Below are positions 48,682-59,268 of a stretch of 64,000 nt of DNA, in pieces. How positions within the stretch are numbered: position 1 is the first letter of the stretch; every line of letters begins with the position of its first letter. This DNA is from Sphaerisporangium rufum (lineage in GTDB: Bacteria > Actinomycetota > Actinomycetes > Streptosporangiales > Streptosporangiaceae): positions 1 to 64,000 of the forward strand of contig NZ_BOOU01000029.1 in the NCBI RefSeq assembly GCF_016863395.1, read 5' to 3'. Under the pieces are notes generated by a model that saw only the letters and a list, made by a program, of their open reading frames with translations, was not told the origin of the DNA and did not search any database. A program made the position numbers and the translations under genes.

Positions 48682-49211
48682 GGAACGACAAGGAGACGAC
48701 GCGGGACACCGGCCGGACGGCCACCCTGCTTCAGGAGCGGCCGGTCCGGGAGGCCGCCGCGCCGCGCGCCCCGGTCCGGCCCGCCCGGCGCCCCGCGCCG
48801 GCCCGCCGGCCGCGGCGGGTCGCGGTGCCCGGCGCCCGGCCGGAGCGCGCCTCGCGCACCCGGCCCGCCGGCCGGCGCCCCGCTGCGACGCGTACCCCGT
48901 TCGTGCTGCTGGTCGTCGGCCTCATGTGCGGCGGGCTGGTCACGCTGCTGCTGCTCAACCTGATGCTCGCCCAGGACTCCTTCCGGGTGAAGGATCTGCG
49001 CGACAGCACCAACGAGCTGCACCAGCAGGCCCAGGACATGCGCAAGAAGCTACTGTTCGAGTCGCAGCCCGGCCGGCTCGACGAGCGGGCCCGGCAGCAG
49101 GGACTGCGGCCGGACGACGGCGAGCCCCGGGTGCTGGACCTCGACGGCGCCGGCCGCGCCGGCGCCGCCACCGGTGCTCCCGAGGCCGCGGCGGAGGGCG
49201 CGCGCCAGTGA
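48678..49211 (+). CDS. ftsL: Cell division protein FtsL
   Basis: A 177-residue bitopic membrane protein. An Arg/Pro-rich cytoplasmic region of about 73 residues precedes one helix ([21 protein letters not shown]), followed by a coiled-coil segment ([26 protein letters not shown], in part) and an LxExAR-like end ([12 protein letters not shown]). FtsL scaffolds FtsQ, FtsI and FtsW at the septum. The call relies on layout and position, since FtsL sequence is poorly conserved. It overlaps both neighbours. Confidence 0.88.
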   Translation: MRNDKETTRDTGRTATLLQERPVREAAAPRAPVRPARRPAPARRPRRVAVPGARPERASRTRPAGRRPAATRTPFVLLVVGLMCGGLVTLLLLNLMLAQDSFRVKDLRDSTNELHQQAQDMRKKLLFESQPGRLDERARQQGLRPDDGEPRVLDLDGAGRAGAATGAPEAAAEGARQ

Positions 49212-51370
49212 GAGACGGCGGCGGCCGGCCGCCCCGGCCCGGTCGCGGCGGTCCCGGTGGCGGTCGCGGCGGGCCCGGCGGCCCGCGGCGGACGCCCGGC
49301 GGCCGTCCCGACCCGGCCGGCCGCGGCTCCGGCCGCCCGGCCGGGCCGGGCGAGCCGGCCGACGGCCCGGCCCGCCCGGCCCGGCCCGATCCGGCCGCGC
49401 GATCCGATCCGGCGGCGCGGTCCGGCGCGTCCGGCCGCGCCGAGGGTGGCACGCCGCCACCCCGCACGGCCGGAGCCTCCCGGCCCGGCTTCGCGCCGCG
49501 GCCCGGCCCCGCGGGCGGCCCGCGCCGCGTCGTGGCCGGTGCCGGCGGCCCGCGCCGGCGTCCCGGCGCTCCTGGTGGCGGCGAGGGGCCGCCCCGCGGC
49601 CCCCGGTCCCGTTCCTGGGCCCCGCGCCCCATGCCGCCGCTACGCCTGGGCAACCCGGGGCGGCGCATCAACATCGGGCTGATGGGGATGGCCGTCGTGC
49701 TGTCGCTGTTCGCCGGACGGCTGGTGCAGCTGCAGGGCCTGGACTCCAAGGTGTTCCAGGCCAAGGCCGAGCTCCTGCGCGTGCGCGAGGAGACCCTGCC
49801 GGCCCGGCGCGGTTCCATCACCGACCTGGCCGGCCACGAGCTCGCCGTCACGGTGGAGGCCCGGGAGATCTCCGCCGACCCGACCAAGATCAAGCCGGCC
49901 GACCGTGACCGGGCCGCGGCGGCCCTGGCGGCCAAGCTCGGGCTGCCCAAGGACCAGATCCTCGCCAAGCTCGGCCAGACCGGCACCCGCTACACGCGGC
50001 TGGCCAGGAACGTCGATCTCGGCACCGCCAAGAGCATCCTCCGGCTGCGGATCGCCGGCCTGGCCGCCACGCCGCACTACCAGCGGCTCTATCCCGGCGG
50101 CGACCTCGCCGGCAGCCTGATCGGCTTCGTGCGCGACGACGGCGCCGGCGCCAGCGGGGTGGAGCAGAGCTACGACCGGCTGCTGTCCGGCAAGGACGGC
50201 AAGCAGACCGTCGAGATCGGCGGCACCGGCGAGCGGATCCCGATGACCCGCAGCACCCGCCGCGAACCGGTGGCCGGTCAGGGCGTGCGGCTGACCATCG
50301 ACCGTGACGTCCAGTGGGCCGCCCAGCGGGCGATCGCCCGCCAGGTCGAGAAGTCCGGCGCCCGCAGCGGTGCCGTCATCGTGATGGACGTGCAGTCGGC
50401 CCAGGTGGTCGCCATGGCCAACGCCCCGGAGGTGGACCTCGGCCACTGGGAGCGCGCCCCCGCCTCCGCCCTGGGCAACCGCGCGGTGTCGGAGATCTTC
50501 GAGCCGGGCAGCACCAACAAGGTCATCACGGCCGCCGCCGCGCTGGAGAAGGGCGTGGTGCGGCCGGAGACGGTGTTCGAGGTCAAGGACACCTACCAGT
50601 GCGCCGACCGGGTGCTCAACGACGCCCACCCGCACCCGCCCGAGCGGCTGACGTTCACCGGGATCATCGCCGAGTCGAGCAACGTGGGCACGCTGATGGC
50701 GGCCGACAAGGTGGACGACCGGTCGCTGTACGAGATGCTGCGCGGGTTCGGCTTCGGCGCGCGCACCGGCGGTGGTTTCTACGGCGAGGAGGCCGGGCTG
50801 CTGCCCCGGCCGGAGACCTGGTCGGGCAGCCAGCGGTGCACGATCGCCTTCGGGCAGGGCGTGTCGGTGACCGCGCTGCAGATGGCGAGCGTCTACCAGA
50901 CGATCGCCAACGCGGGCGTGCGGGTCACACCCCGGCTGGTGGCCGGTACCGTGGACGGCGAGCGCCGGTTCGTCCCGGCCGATCCGGGGCGGCGCACCCG
51001 GGTGGTCAGCGCCCGCACCGCCAAGGACATCACCCGGATGCTGGAGGCGGCGGTGGCCGCCGAGGGCAGCACCGGCGCCCTGGCCGCCATCAAGGGATAC
51101 CGGGTGGCGGGTAAAACCGGCACCGCGCAGCGATACGACCAGAACTGCCGAGGGTATTGCGGTTATACCGCTACGTTTGTGGGGTTCGCTCCCGCCGACG
51201 CGCCCCGGCTGGTCGTTCTGGCCGTCGTGCAGGCGCCCGAGAAGGGGCACTTCGGCGGCGAGATCGCCGCGCCAGTTTTCAAGGAAGTCATGTCGTTCGC
51301 GCTGAAGACCCGTAAGATCCCGTCGACCGGGACGACCGCTCCTCCGGTGCGCTTGAGCACCGACGGGTGA
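49208..51370 (+). CDS. ftsI: Septal penicillin-binding protein FtsI (PBP3)
   Basis: A 720-residue class B transpeptidase that crosslinks septal peptidoglycan. The N-terminal 141 residues are Gly, Pro and Arg rich and lack order; a membrane helix spans about residues 154-172 (INIGLMGMAVVLSLFAGRLV). The dimerisation domain follows, then the catalytic motifs: SxxK as STNK at about residue 435, SSN in AESSNVGT, and KTG in GKTGTAQ at about 636. The GTG at 49208 overlaps the ftsL stop as GTGA. A shorter start at the ATG at 49631 would remove the tail but leave a 420-base gap in the operon. Confidence 0.93.
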   Translation: MRDGGGRPPRPGRGGPGGGRGGPGGPRRTPGGRPDPAGRGSGRPAGPGEPADGPARPARPDPAARSDPAARSGASGRAEGGTPPPRTAGASRPGFAPRPGPAGGPRRVVAGAGGPRRRPGAPGGGEGPPRGPRSRSWAPRPMPPLRLGNPGRRINIGLMGMAVVLSLFAGRLVQLQGLDSKVFQAKAELLRVREETLPARRGSITDLAGHELAVTVEAREISADPTKIKPADRDRAAAALAAKLGLPKDQILAKLGQTGTRYTRLARNVDLGTAKSILRLRIAGLAATPHYQRLYPGGDLAGSLIGFVRDDGAGASGVEQSYDRLLSGKDGKQTVEIGGTGERIPMTRSTRREPVAGQGVRLTIDRDVQWAAQRAIARQVEKSGARSGAVIVMDVQSAQVVAMANAPEVDLGHWERAPASALGNRAVSEIFEPGSTNKVITAAAALEKGVVRPETVFEVKDTYQCADRVLNDAHPHPPERLTFTGIIAESSNVGTLMAADKVDDRSLYEMLRGFGFGARTGGGFYGEEAGLLPRPETWSGSQRCTIAFGQGVSVTALQMASVYQTIANAGVRVTPRLVAGTVDGERRFVPADPGRRTRVVSARTAKDITRMLEAAVAAEGSTGALAAIKGYRVAGKTGTAQRYDQNCRGYCGYTATFVGFAPADAPRLVVLAVVQAPEKGHFGGEIAAPVFKEVMSFALKTRKIPSTGTTAPPVRLSTDG

Positions 51371-52929
51371 CCGAGGAAGGTACGCTCTCGCCCGTGCGTC
51401 CCCCGTCGTCAATCCGTCCCGAGGCCGGCCAGGTCCGCCCGCTTTCGGGCCTGTCGGCCATGCTCGGCGCGCCCGCGGCCGGCCCCCGGGCCCCGCTGGC
51501 CGCCATCACCGGCATCACGATCGACTCCCGGCGGGTGCGCCGGGGAGATCTCTACGTGGCCCTGCCCGGCTCCACCGTCCACGGTGCCGGGTTCGCCGCC
51601 GCCGCGGTCACCGCCGGCGCGGTCGCGATCCTCACCGACCCGGCCGGCCGGGCCGCCGCCGTCGCGACCGGCGTGCCCGTGCTGGTGGTCCCCGACCCGC
51701 GCGCCGTCCTCGGCGAGGTCGCCGCCTGGGTGTACGGCCGGCCCGCCGACGACATCCTGCTGCTCGGCGTGACCGGCACCAGCGGCAAGTCGACCACCTC
51801 GTTCCTGCTGGAGGGCGGCCTGCGGGCCGCCGGGCACCGCACCGGGCTGGTCGGCGGGGTGGAGATCCGGATCGGCGAGGAGGCGTTTCCCGCCGCGCTG
51901 ACCACCCCGGAGGCCACCGACCTGCACGGGCTGTTCGCGCTCATGCGCGAGCGGGGCGTCACCGCCGCGGCCATGGAGGTCTCCAGCCACGCGCTGGCCC
52001 TCGGCCGGGTCGGCGCGCTGTTCTACGACGTGGCGCTGTTCACCAACCTGTCGCAGGACCACCTGGACTTCCACCGCGATCTCGACGACTACTTCGCGGC
52101 CAAGGCCCGGCTGTTCACCCCGGAGATGTGCCGCGTCGGCGTCGTCAACATCGACGACGACCACGGGCGCGAGCTGGCCGGCCTGGCCAAGGTGCCGATC
52201 ACCACGTTCTCCGCCTCCGGCACGCCGGAGGCCGACTGGCGGGCCGGCGACGTGCGGCTCGGCGCCGACGGCAGCACCTTCCGGGTGATCGGCCCGGGCG
52301 GGGTGGAGGCCGACGTGTCGGTGGGCCTGCCGGGGCCGTTCAACGTCGCCAACAGCCTGGGCGCGATCGTCGCCCTGGTGGAGGCTGGCGTGCCGCTGCA
52401 GAGCGCCGTGCACGGCGTGGGCGGCGTGAGCGGGGTTCCCGGCCGGATGGAACGGGTCCCCGGCGCCCAGGGCTTCCAGGCCATCGTCGACTACTCGCAC
52501 AAGCCGGGCGCGGTCGAGTCGGTGCTGAAGGCGCTGCGCGAGGTCACCTCGGGTGACCTGGTCGTCGTGCTCGGCTGCGGCGGCGACCGGGACCGCGGCA
52601 AGCGCCCGCTGATGGGCGAGGCCGCGGCCCGGCTGGCCGACGTGGCGATCCTCACCAGCGACAACCCGCGCACCGAGGACCCGCTGGGCATCCTGGCGGC
52701 CATGCTGGAGGGCGTGCTGCGCGTGCCCGCGCACCTGCGCGCCCATGTGATCATTGAGCCCGACCGGGCCGCGGCGATCGATCTGGCCGTCGGGCGCGCG
52801 GCGCCCGGCGACGTGGTCGTGGTGGCAGGTAAAGGACACGAGCAGGGCCAGTACGTCGACGGCGAGGTGCTGCCGTTCGACGACAGGAAGGTCGTCGCCG
52901 AGGCGATCGGCCGCCGTGGGCGGACGTGA
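51367..52929 (+). CDS. murE: UDP-MurNAc-L-Ala-D-Glu:meso-DAP ligase
   Basis: A 520-residue Mur ligase that adds the third amino acid to the peptidoglycan stem. The ATP loop reads GVTGTSGKSTTSF, EVSSHAL and NLSQDHLDFH are conserved, and the amino-acid pocket motif is DNPRTEDP. DNPR indicates meso-diaminopimelate rather than lysine. A 30-residue unconserved lead precedes the fold. It overlaps the ftsI stop as GTGA; GTG at 51394 is an alternative start. Confidence 0.95.
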   Translation: MTEEGTLSPVRPPSSIRPEAGQVRPLSGLSAMLGAPAAGPRAPLAAITGITIDSRRVRRGDLYVALPGSTVHGAGFAAAAVTAGAVAILTDPAGRAAAVATGVPVLVVPDPRAVLGEVAAWVYGRPADDILLLGVTGTSGKSTTSFLLEGGLRAAGHRTGLVGGVEIRIGEEAFPAALTTPEATDLHGLFALMRERGVTAAAMEVSSHALALGRVGALFYDVALFTNLSQDHLDFHRDLDDYFAAKARLFTPEMCRVGVVNIDDDHGRELAGLAKVPITTFSASGTPEADWRAGDVRLGADGSTFRVIGPGGVEADVSVGLPGPFNVANSLGAIVALVEAGVPLQSAVHGVGGVSGVPGRMERVPGAQGFQAIVDYSHKPGAVESVLKALREVTSGDLVVVLGCGGDRDRGKRPLMGEAAARLADVAILTSDNPRTEDPLGILAAMLEGVLRVPAHLRAHVIIEPDRAAAIDLAVGRAAPGDVVVVAGKGHEQGQYVDGEVLPFDDRKVVAEAIGRRGRT

Positions 52930-53038
52930 CCGGCCGGCGCGCCGCGGCCGTGGCCCGCGCCCGGGCGCGCGCCCCGCGCGCGGCGGTGCCGGGCCTCGCC
53001 CCCGCACGAACCGCATGTATGGAGAGTAGGGATAACGC

Positions 53039-54415
53039 ATGATCCCGTTGCCGCTGGCAAGGATCGCCGAGATCACCTCGGGTGCCCTGGCGGGCGGGGC
53101 CGATCCGCGGGCCGTGGTCCGCGGGCCCGTCGTGATCGACTCACGGGCCGTCGAGCCCGGATCGCTGTTCGTGGCGATCAGGGGCGCGCGTGTCGACGGG
53201 CACGACTTCGCCGGGCGGGCGAGCGGGGACGGCGCGGTGGCCGTGCTCGCGAGCCGGCCGGTGGACGTGCCGTGCGTCGTCGTGGCGGACGTGGTGACCG
53301 CGCTCGCCGACCTGGCCGCCGCCTCGGTGGCCATGCTGCCCGGCACGACCGTGATCGGGGTGACCGGCTCGGCGGGCAAGACCACCACCAAGGACCTGCT
53401 GGCCGGCCTCACCTCCCGGGCCGGGGCCACCGTCGCCCCGGCGGGCAACTTCAACAACGAGATCGGCCACCCCCTCACCGTGCTGCGGGCCGACTCCGGC
53501 ACCCGCTTTCTGGTGCTGGAGCTGAGCGCGCGCGAGGAGGGCCACATCGCCCACCTGGCCCGCATCGCCCCGCCGCGCGTGGGCGTCGTGCTCAACGTCG
53601 GTACCGCCCATCTCGGCGTCTTCGGCGGCCGGGAGCAGATCGCCAAGGCCAAGGGCGAGCTGGTCGAGGCCCTGCCCGCCGACGGCGCCGCGGTGCTCAA
53701 CGCCGACGACCCGCTGGTGGCGGCGATGGCCGGGCGCACCGCGGCCCGGGTCTGCTGGTTCGGGCGGTCGGAGCGGGCCCGGGTGCGGGCCGTGGACGAG
53801 CGGCTCGACGAGCGCGGCCGGCCGGTCTTCACCCTGGTCACCCCGTCCGGGCGGGCCGGGGTGCGGCTGAGGCTGCACGGGGCGCATCTGGTGCCGAACG
53901 CGCTGGCCGCCGCGGCGGCCGCCTACGAGCTGGGCATCCCGGTGGCCACCATCGCCGAGGAGCTGTCGGCGGCCGAGCCGCGCAGCCGCTGGCGGATGGA
54001 GGTCACCGACCGCGCCGACGGCGTCACCGTGATCAACGACGCCTACAACGCCAGCCCCGACTCGATGTGGGCGGCTTTCGACGCGCTCGGCGCGATCGGC
54101 CGGGACCGGCGGCGGTTCGCCGTCATCGCCCCCATGCTGGAGCTCGGCGAGGAGGCCGACACGCTGAACGAGGAGGCGGGCCGGGCGGCCGCCCGCGCCG
54201 GGCTGACCGGCCTGTGGGTGGTCGGCGGCGAGGACGCCGTCCCGATGGCCCGGGGCGGCAAGGACGCCCCGCTCACCCACGTGCCCGACCCGGCCGGCGC
54301 CGCGGCCGGGCTGGCCGCCGTGCTGCGCCCCGGCGACGTGGTGCTGGTCAAGGGCCCGCGCGCCGCCGGCCTGGAACGGGTCGCCGAGGCCCTGCTCGGC
54401 GGTGACGCCCGATGA
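53039..54415 (+). CDS. murF: UDP-MurNAc-tripeptide:D-Ala-D-Ala ligase
   Basis: A 458-residue Mur ligase that attaches D-Ala-D-Ala to complete the pentapeptide. The ATP loop reads [15 protein letters not shown], followed by [13 protein letters not shown], typical of MurF, and [11 protein letters not shown]. The preceding 109-base gap is the only notable break in the murE-to-murC run and holds no gene; GAGAGTAGGG is weak as a ribosome site. It overlaps mraY as ATGA. Confidence 0.95.
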   Translation: MIPLPLARIAEITSGALAGGADPRAVVRGPVVIDSRAVEPGSLFVAIRGARVDGHDFAGRASGDGAVAVLASRPVDVPCVVVADVVTALADLAAASVAMLPGTTVIGVTGSAGKTTTKDLLAGLTSRAGATVAPAGNFNNEIGHPLTVLRADSGTRFLVLELSAREEGHIAHLARIAPPRVGVVLNVGTAHLGVFGGREQIAKAKGELVEALPADGAAVLNADDPLVAAMAGRTAARVCWFGRSERARVRAVDERLDERGRPVFTLVTPSGRAGVRLRLHGAHLVPNALAAAAAAYELGIPVATIAEELSAAEPRSRWRMEVTDRADGVTVINDAYNASPDSMWAAFDALGAIGRDRRRFAVIAPMLELGEEADTLNEEAGRAAARAGLTGLWVVGGEDAVPMARGGKDAPLTHVPDPAGAAAGLAAVLRPGDVVLVKGPRAAGLERVAEALLGGDAR

Positions 54416-55470
54416 GGAACATCCTCGTCGCCGCGGCGGTGGGGCTGGTGCTGTCCATGCTCGGCACCCCGCTGGCGATCCGGCTGTTCAGCCGGCGCGG
54501 CTACGGCCAGAACATCCGCGAGGAGGGCCCGTCCGGCCACCACGAGAAGCGCGGCACGCCCACCATGGGCGGCACCGTCATCGTGATCGCCGCGCTGATC
54601 GGCTTCGCCTGCTCGCACCTGGCCACGCTCACCCCGCCCACCGCCTCGGCCCTGCTGGTGCTGTTCCTGATGACCGGCCTCGGCACCGTCGGCTTCCTGG
54701 ACGACTTCATCAAGATCTACAAGCAGCGCAGCCTCGGCCTGCGCAGCGGCGCCAAGGCGCTCGGCCAGCTCGTCGTCGGCGCCATCTTCGCGGTGCTGGT
54801 GGTCCGATTCGAGAACGCCTACGCGCTCACCCCGGCCGAGGCGCGGCTGTCGTTCCTGCGCGACTTCGGCCCCCCGCTGGGCATCGTGCTGTTCGCCGTC
54901 TGGGTGCTGATCCTCATCGTCGGCTTCTCCAACGCGGTGAACCTCACCGACGGCCTGGACGGGCTGGCCAGCGGCGCCACCGGCGTGGTGCTGGCCGCCT
55001 ACGTCCTGATCGGCAACTGGCAGCTGCGCAACAGCTGCATCAACCAGCTCGGCCCCGGCTGCTACTGGGTGCGCGACCCGCTGGACCTGGCGGTCGTCGC
55101 CGCGGCCGTCCTCGGCGCGCTGGTCGGCTTCCTGTGGTGGAACGCCCCGCCCGCCAAGATCTTCATGGGCGACACCGGGTCGCTGGCGCTCGGCGGCGTG
55201 CTGGCCGGCCTGGCCATCACCACACGCACCCAATTCCTGCTGTTCATCCTGGCCGGGCTGTGCGTCATCATCACCGCCTCGGTGATCATCCAGGTGGGCT
55301 TTTTCAAGATGACCCGAAGGCGGGTCTTCCGGATGGCGCCGCTGCAGCACCACTTCGAGCTGAAGGGCTGGGCCGAGACCACCATCGTGGTCCGCTTCTG
55401 GCTGATCGCCGCGCTGTGCGCCGCGGCCGGCCTCGGCCTGTTCTACGTCGAGTGGATGCCGAAGCCGTGA
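54412..55470 (+). CDS. mraY: Phospho-MurNAc-pentapeptide transferase
   Basis: A 352-residue polytopic membrane enzyme that loads the pentapeptide precursor onto undecaprenyl phosphate, forming lipid I. Ten hydrophobic helices are expected. Motifs: [21 protein letters not shown] with the catalytic aspartates, [12 protein letters not shown], and [16 protein letters not shown]. Histidine-rich [13 protein letters not shown] is present. It overlaps both neighbours by 4 bases. Confidence 0.96.
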   Translation: MRNILVAAAVGLVLSMLGTPLAIRLFSRRGYGQNIREEGPSGHHEKRGTPTMGGTVIVIAALIGFACSHLATLTPPTASALLVLFLMTGLGTVGFLDDFIKIYKQRSLGLRSGAKALGQLVVGAIFAVLVVRFENAYALTPAEARLSFLRDFGPPLGIVLFAVWVLILIVGFSNAVNLTDGLDGLASGATGVVLAAYVLIGNWQLRNSCINQLGPGCYWVRDPLDLAVVAAAVLGALVGFLWWNAPPAKIFMGDTGSLALGGVLAGLAITTRTQFLLFILAGLCVIITASVIIQVGFFKMTRRRVFRMAPLQHHFELKGWAETTIVVRFWLIAALCAAAGLGLFYVEWMPKP

Positions 55471-56867
55471 GCACCGGCATCCCCGACGGCGTCATCTGCG
55501 TGGCCGGCCTGGGCGTCTCCGGGGTGGCCGCCGCCCGGGCCCTGGCCGCCGCCGGCCGGTCCGTGGTCGTCGTGGAGGCCCGCGACGGCGAGTCGCAGCG
55601 GGCCGCCGCGGCCGAGCTCGCCGCGGCCGGCGTGCGGGTCGCCTTCGGCACCGGGCTGCCGGCCGGCGCCGCCCTGGTGGTCACCTCGCCCGGCTGGCGG
55701 CCGGACCACCCGCTGCCCGCCGAGGCCGCCGCCCGCGGCGTCGAGGTGATCGGCGAGGTCGAGCTGGCCTGGCGGATGCGCCCGCCGGGCGCCGCCCCCT
55801 GGCTCGCGCTGACCGGCACCAACGGCAAGACCACCGCGGTGCGCATGCTGACCTCGATGCTGCGCGCGGCCGGCCTGTCGGCCGTCGCGGTGGGCAACGT
55901 CGGCACCCCGATCGTCACGGCGGTCGCCGAGCCGCACGACGTGCTGGCGGTCGAGCTGTCCAGCTTCCAGCTGCACTGGTCGGCCACCTTGGCCCCGGCG
56001 GCCGCGGCGGTGCTCAACGTGGCCGCCGACCACCTGGACTGGCACGGGTCGATGGAGGAGTACGCCCGGGCCAAGGGCCGCGTCTTCGAACGCGCCGGGG
56101 TCGTGGTGCACAACGCCGACGACGCCTGGTCGGCCCGGCTGGCCGCCCCCTACGCGGCCGGCCCGGCCCGCACCGCCGCCTTCACCCTGGGCGTCCCGGC
56201 GGCCGGCATGCTCGGCCTGGTGGAGGACCTGCTGGTCGACCGGGCCTTCGTCGCCGACCCCCGCGGCGGGGCCGAGGAGCTCGCCACCCTGGACGACGTG
56301 CGCCCGCTCGCGCCGCACAACGTGGCCAACGCCCTGGCCGCCGCCGCGCTGGCCCGCGCGCACGGCGTCCCGGCCGCGGCGGTCAGGCAAGGGCTGCGCG
56401 ACCACGTGCCCGACCCGCACCGCATCGCGCACGTCGCCCGGGTCGGCGGCGTCGACTACGTGGACGACTCAAAGGCCACCAATCCGCACGCCGCCGCCGC
56501 CTCGCTCGCCGCCTACCACTCCGTCGTGTGGGTGGCCGGCGGGCAGCTCAAGGGCGCCGACGTGGAGGAGGTGGTCCGGGCGGCGGCCGGGCGGCTGCGC
56601 GGCGCGGTGCTGCTGGGCGCGGACCGGGCCCGAATTCGCCAGGCTCTGGCGCGACACGCGGCGAATGTTCCGGTGGTGGAGGTCGAGGGGCAAGAGACTG
56701 GGGTCATGGACCGCGTCGTCACCGAAGCCGCCCGCCTGGCCTCGCCGGGCGACACCGTGCTCCTCGCCCCCGCCGGGGCGTCGCTCGACATGTTCGCCGG
56801 GTACGGCGCCCGCGGGGACGCCTTCGCCGGAGCCGTCCGCCGGCTGGCCGCCGCCGGCACCTCGTGA
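55467..56867 (+). CDS. murD: UDP-MurNAc-L-alanine:D-glutamate ligase
   Basis: A 466-residue Mur ligase. An N-terminal Rossmann domain ([20 protein letters not shown]) precedes the ATP loop [12 protein letters not shown] and the carbamylated-lysine region, with [24 protein letters not shown] (in part). [15 protein letters not shown] and the final [24 protein letters not shown] (in part) identify MurD. I chose the GTG at 55467, which overlaps the mraY stop; longer frames upstream lie inside mraY. Confidence 0.95.
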   Translation: MSTGIPDGVICVAGLGVSGVAAARALAAAGRSVVVVEARDGESQRAAAAELAAAGVRVAFGTGLPAGAALVVTSPGWRPDHPLPAEAAARGVEVIGEVELAWRMRPPGAAPWLALTGTNGKTTAVRMLTSMLRAAGLSAVAVGNVGTPIVTAVAEPHDVLAVELSSFQLHWSATLAPAAAAVLNVAADHLDWHGSMEEYARAKGRVFERAGVVVHNADDAWSARLAAPYAAGPARTAAFTLGVPAAGMLGLVEDLLVDRAFVADPRGGAEELATLDDVRPLAPHNVANALAAAALARAHGVPAAAVRQGLRDHVPDPHRIAHVARVGGVDYVDDSKATNPHAAAASLAAYHSVVWVAGGQLKGADVEEVVRAAAGRLRGAVLLGADRARIRQALARHAANVPVVEVEGQETGVMDRVVTEAARLASPGDTVLLAPAGASLDMFAGYGARGDAFAGAVRRLAAAGTS

Positions 56868-58180
56868 GCGCCCCGGCGGCCGAGGCGCCCGCCGGCGGGC
56901 CGGCGCGGCGCGACCGGCTGGCGGCCCTCGGCGAGCTGCTGAACCGCCCGCTCACGTCCTACCACCTGCTGCTGGGTTGCAGCCTGCTGCTGCTGGCACT
57001 CGGGCTGATGATGGTGCTGTCGGCCTCCAGCATCGAGGCGCTGCAGCTCAAGAAAAGCCCGTTCACCTGGTTCATCAAGCAGTCGCTGTCGGTGGCCATC
57101 GGTCTTCCGCTGATGTGGGCCTGCTCGCGGCTGCCGCAGCGGTTCTTCCGGCTGGCCGGCACCCCGCTCCTGATCTTGTCGATCTTCGGCCTGATCATGG
57201 TGATCTTCATCGGCAATGCCGAGCTGGGCGCCCAGCGGTGGATCTACATCGGCGGGCTCACCATCCAGCCCTCCGAGCCGGCCAAGCTCAGCCTGGTGCT
57301 GTGGGGGGCCGACCTGCTGGCCCGCAAGGCCCGCGGCGGGCTGATCGAGTGGCGGCAGCTGCTGATCCCGCTGCTGCCCGGCACGGTGCTGCTCGCCCTC
57401 ATGGTGATGATCGGCAGCGACCTCGGCACCACCCTGGTGCTCATGCTGATCTTCCTGGCCCTGTTGTGGGTGGTCGGCGCGCCGGTACGGCTGTTCGCCG
57501 CCATTCTCTCGGTCGCGGCGCTGGCCACCACCATCATGATCAGCGTCGAGGGCTACCGGTCGGCCCGCATCACCGGCTGGCTGGACGTGTGGGGCAACGC
57601 CCAGGGCTCGGGCTACCAGGCCGCCATGGGGCAGATCGCCATGGGCTCGGGCGGCTGGTTCGGCCTAGGCCTGGGCAGCGGGCGGCAGAAATGGGGCCGG
57701 GTGCCGCACGCCGAGAGCGACTTCATCTTCTCCATCATCGGCGAGGAGCTCGGCCTGATGGGCACCCTGGTGGTGGTCGCCCTGTTCGCCCTGCTCGGGT
57801 ACGCCGGGCTGCGGGTGGCGGCCCGGGTGCGCGACCCGTTCGTCCGGCTGGCCTCGGCGGCCGCGGTGGCGTGGATCGTCGGCCAGGCGATCATCAACAT
57901 CGGCGCGGTGATCGGCGCGCTGCCCATCACCGGCATCCCGCTTCCCCTGGTCTCCTACGGCGGTTCGGCGCTGTTGCCCACCCTCGCGGCGCTGGGCATG
58001 CTGCTGTCGTTCGCCAAACGCGAGCCCGGTGCGGCGGCCGCGCTGGCCGCCCGTGGCCCCGGACCGGTCGCGCGGGCTCTAAGCTGGCTGGGCCTGGGTC
58101 GCCGGGCGGCGGGCGATCGCCGTACCGGCCGGCCCCGACCGACCGACAACGAGGCACGTGGAGTGAAAGGACCGACATGA
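56864..58180 (+). CDS. ftsW: Peptidoglycan glycosyltransferase FtsW
   Basis: A 438-residue SEDS-family membrane glycosyltransferase that, with FtsI, polymerises septal glycan. Ten helices fill most of it, starting near residue 35. SEDS motifs include [47 protein letters not shown] and [20 protein letters not shown] 50-residue basic tail follows. The GTG overlaps the murD stop; ATGA overlap with murG follows. Confidence 0.95.
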   Translation: MSAPAAEAPAGGPARRDRLAALGELLNRPLTSYHLLLGCSLLLLALGLMMVLSASSIEALQLKKSPFTWFIKQSLSVAIGLPLMWACSRLPQRFFRLAGTPLLILSIFGLIMVIFIGNAELGAQRWIYIGGLTIQPSEPAKLSLVLWGADLLARKARGGLIEWRQLLIPLLPGTVLLALMVMIGSDLGTTLVLMLIFLALLWVVGAPVRLFAAILSVAALATTIMISVEGYRSARITGWLDVWGNAQGSGYQAAMGQIAMGSGGWFGLGLGSGRQKWGRVPHAESDFIFSIIGEELGLMGTLVVVALFALLGYAGLRVAARVRDPFVRLASAAAVAWIVGQAIINIGAVIGALPITGIPLPLVSYGGSALLPTLAALGMLLSFAKREPGAAAALAARGPGPVARALSWLGLGRRAAGDRRTGRPRPTDNEARGVKGPT

Positions 58181-59268
58181 GGGTGGTCCTCGCCGGCGGC
58201 GGAACGGCCGGCCACATCGAACCCGCACTGGCGCTGGCCGACGCGCTGCGCAAGCTGGACCCCGGCATCGGGATCACCTGCCTCGGCACCGAGCGCGGCC
58301 TGGAGACGCGCCTGGTGCCGGCCCGCGGCTACGAGCTGGCCATGGTGCCCGCGGTGCCGCTGCCGCGATCCATCACGCCCCAGCTGCTCACGGTGCCCGG
58401 CCGGCTGGCCGGCGCGATCAACTCGGCCGCCGGCATCATGGACCGGGTGGCGGCCGACGTGCTCGTCGGCTTCGGCGGCTACGTCGCCACCCCGGCCTAC
58501 CTGGGCGCCCGGCGCCGCGGCGTGCCCATCGTGGTGCACGAGGCCAACCCGCGGCCCGGCCTGGCCAACCGCCTCGGCGCCCGGCTCACCGAGCACGTGT
58601 TCACCGGGCATCCCGACACCGCGCTGCCGCACGCCGAGTACGTCGGCATCCCGCTGCGCGGCGAGATCGTGGCGCTGGACCGGCTGTCCACCGGCGACAA
58701 GGCGCGCTCCTACTTCGGCCTGGAGAACGACCGGCCCACGCTGCTGGTGTTCGGCGGATCGCAGGGCGCCCAGGCGATCAACGAGGCGGCGCTCGCCTCG
58801 GCGCCGGTGCTGCGCCGGGCCGGGGTCCAGGTGCTGCACGTGGTCGGCCCGAAGAACACCGTGGCCTCCGAGCCGCCGCCCGGCGACCCGCAGTACGTCG
58901 TGCTGCCCTACGTCGACCGGATGGACCTCGCCTACGCCGCCGCCGACTTCGTGCTCTGCCGGGCCGGTGCGATGACCTGCGCCGAACTCACCGCCGTCGG
59001 GCTGCCCGCCGCCTACGTCCCGCTGCCGCACGGCAACGGCGAGCAGCGGCTCAACGCCGCGCCCATCGTCGAGGCGGGCGGCGGCATCCTGGTGGACAAC
59101 GCCGACCTGACCGCCGAGTGGATCGTCCAGACGGTACTGCCGGTGCTGCTCGACCCCGAGCGGGTCGTCGCCATGTCCGAGGCGGCCTCCCGGATCGGCC
59201 GCAAGGACGCCGACGCGGTGCTGGCGCGCAAGGTCGCGGAGATCGCCGCCGCGGGAGGCCGCCGATGA
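58177..59268 (+). CDS. murG: UDP-GlcNAc:lipid I GlcNAc transferase
   Basis: A 363-residue peripheral membrane glycosyltransferase that makes lipid II from lipid I. The glycine-rich loops [20 protein letters not shown] and [15 protein letters not shown], then [27 protein letters not shown], and [15 protein letters not shown] with [12 protein letters not shown] identify it. The ATG at 58177 follows GAAAGGA. It overlaps ftsW and murC by 4 bases each. Confidence 0.96.
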   Translation: MRVVLAGGGTAGHIEPALALADALRKLDPGIGITCLGTERGLETRLVPARGYELAMVPAVPLPRSITPQLLTVPGRLAGAINSAAGIMDRVAADVLVGFGGYVATPAYLGARRRGVPIVVHEANPRPGLANRLGARLTEHVFTGHPDTALPHAEYVGIPLRGEIVALDRLSTGDKARSYFGLENDRPTLLVFGGSQGAQAINEAALASAPVLRRAGVQVLHVVGPKNTVASEPPPGDPQYVVLPYVDRMDLAYAAADFVLCRAGAMTCAELTAVGLPAAYVPLPHGNGEQRLNAAPIVEAGGGILVDNADLTAEWIVQTVLPVLLDPERVVAMSEAASRIGRKDADAVLARKVAEIAAAGGRR

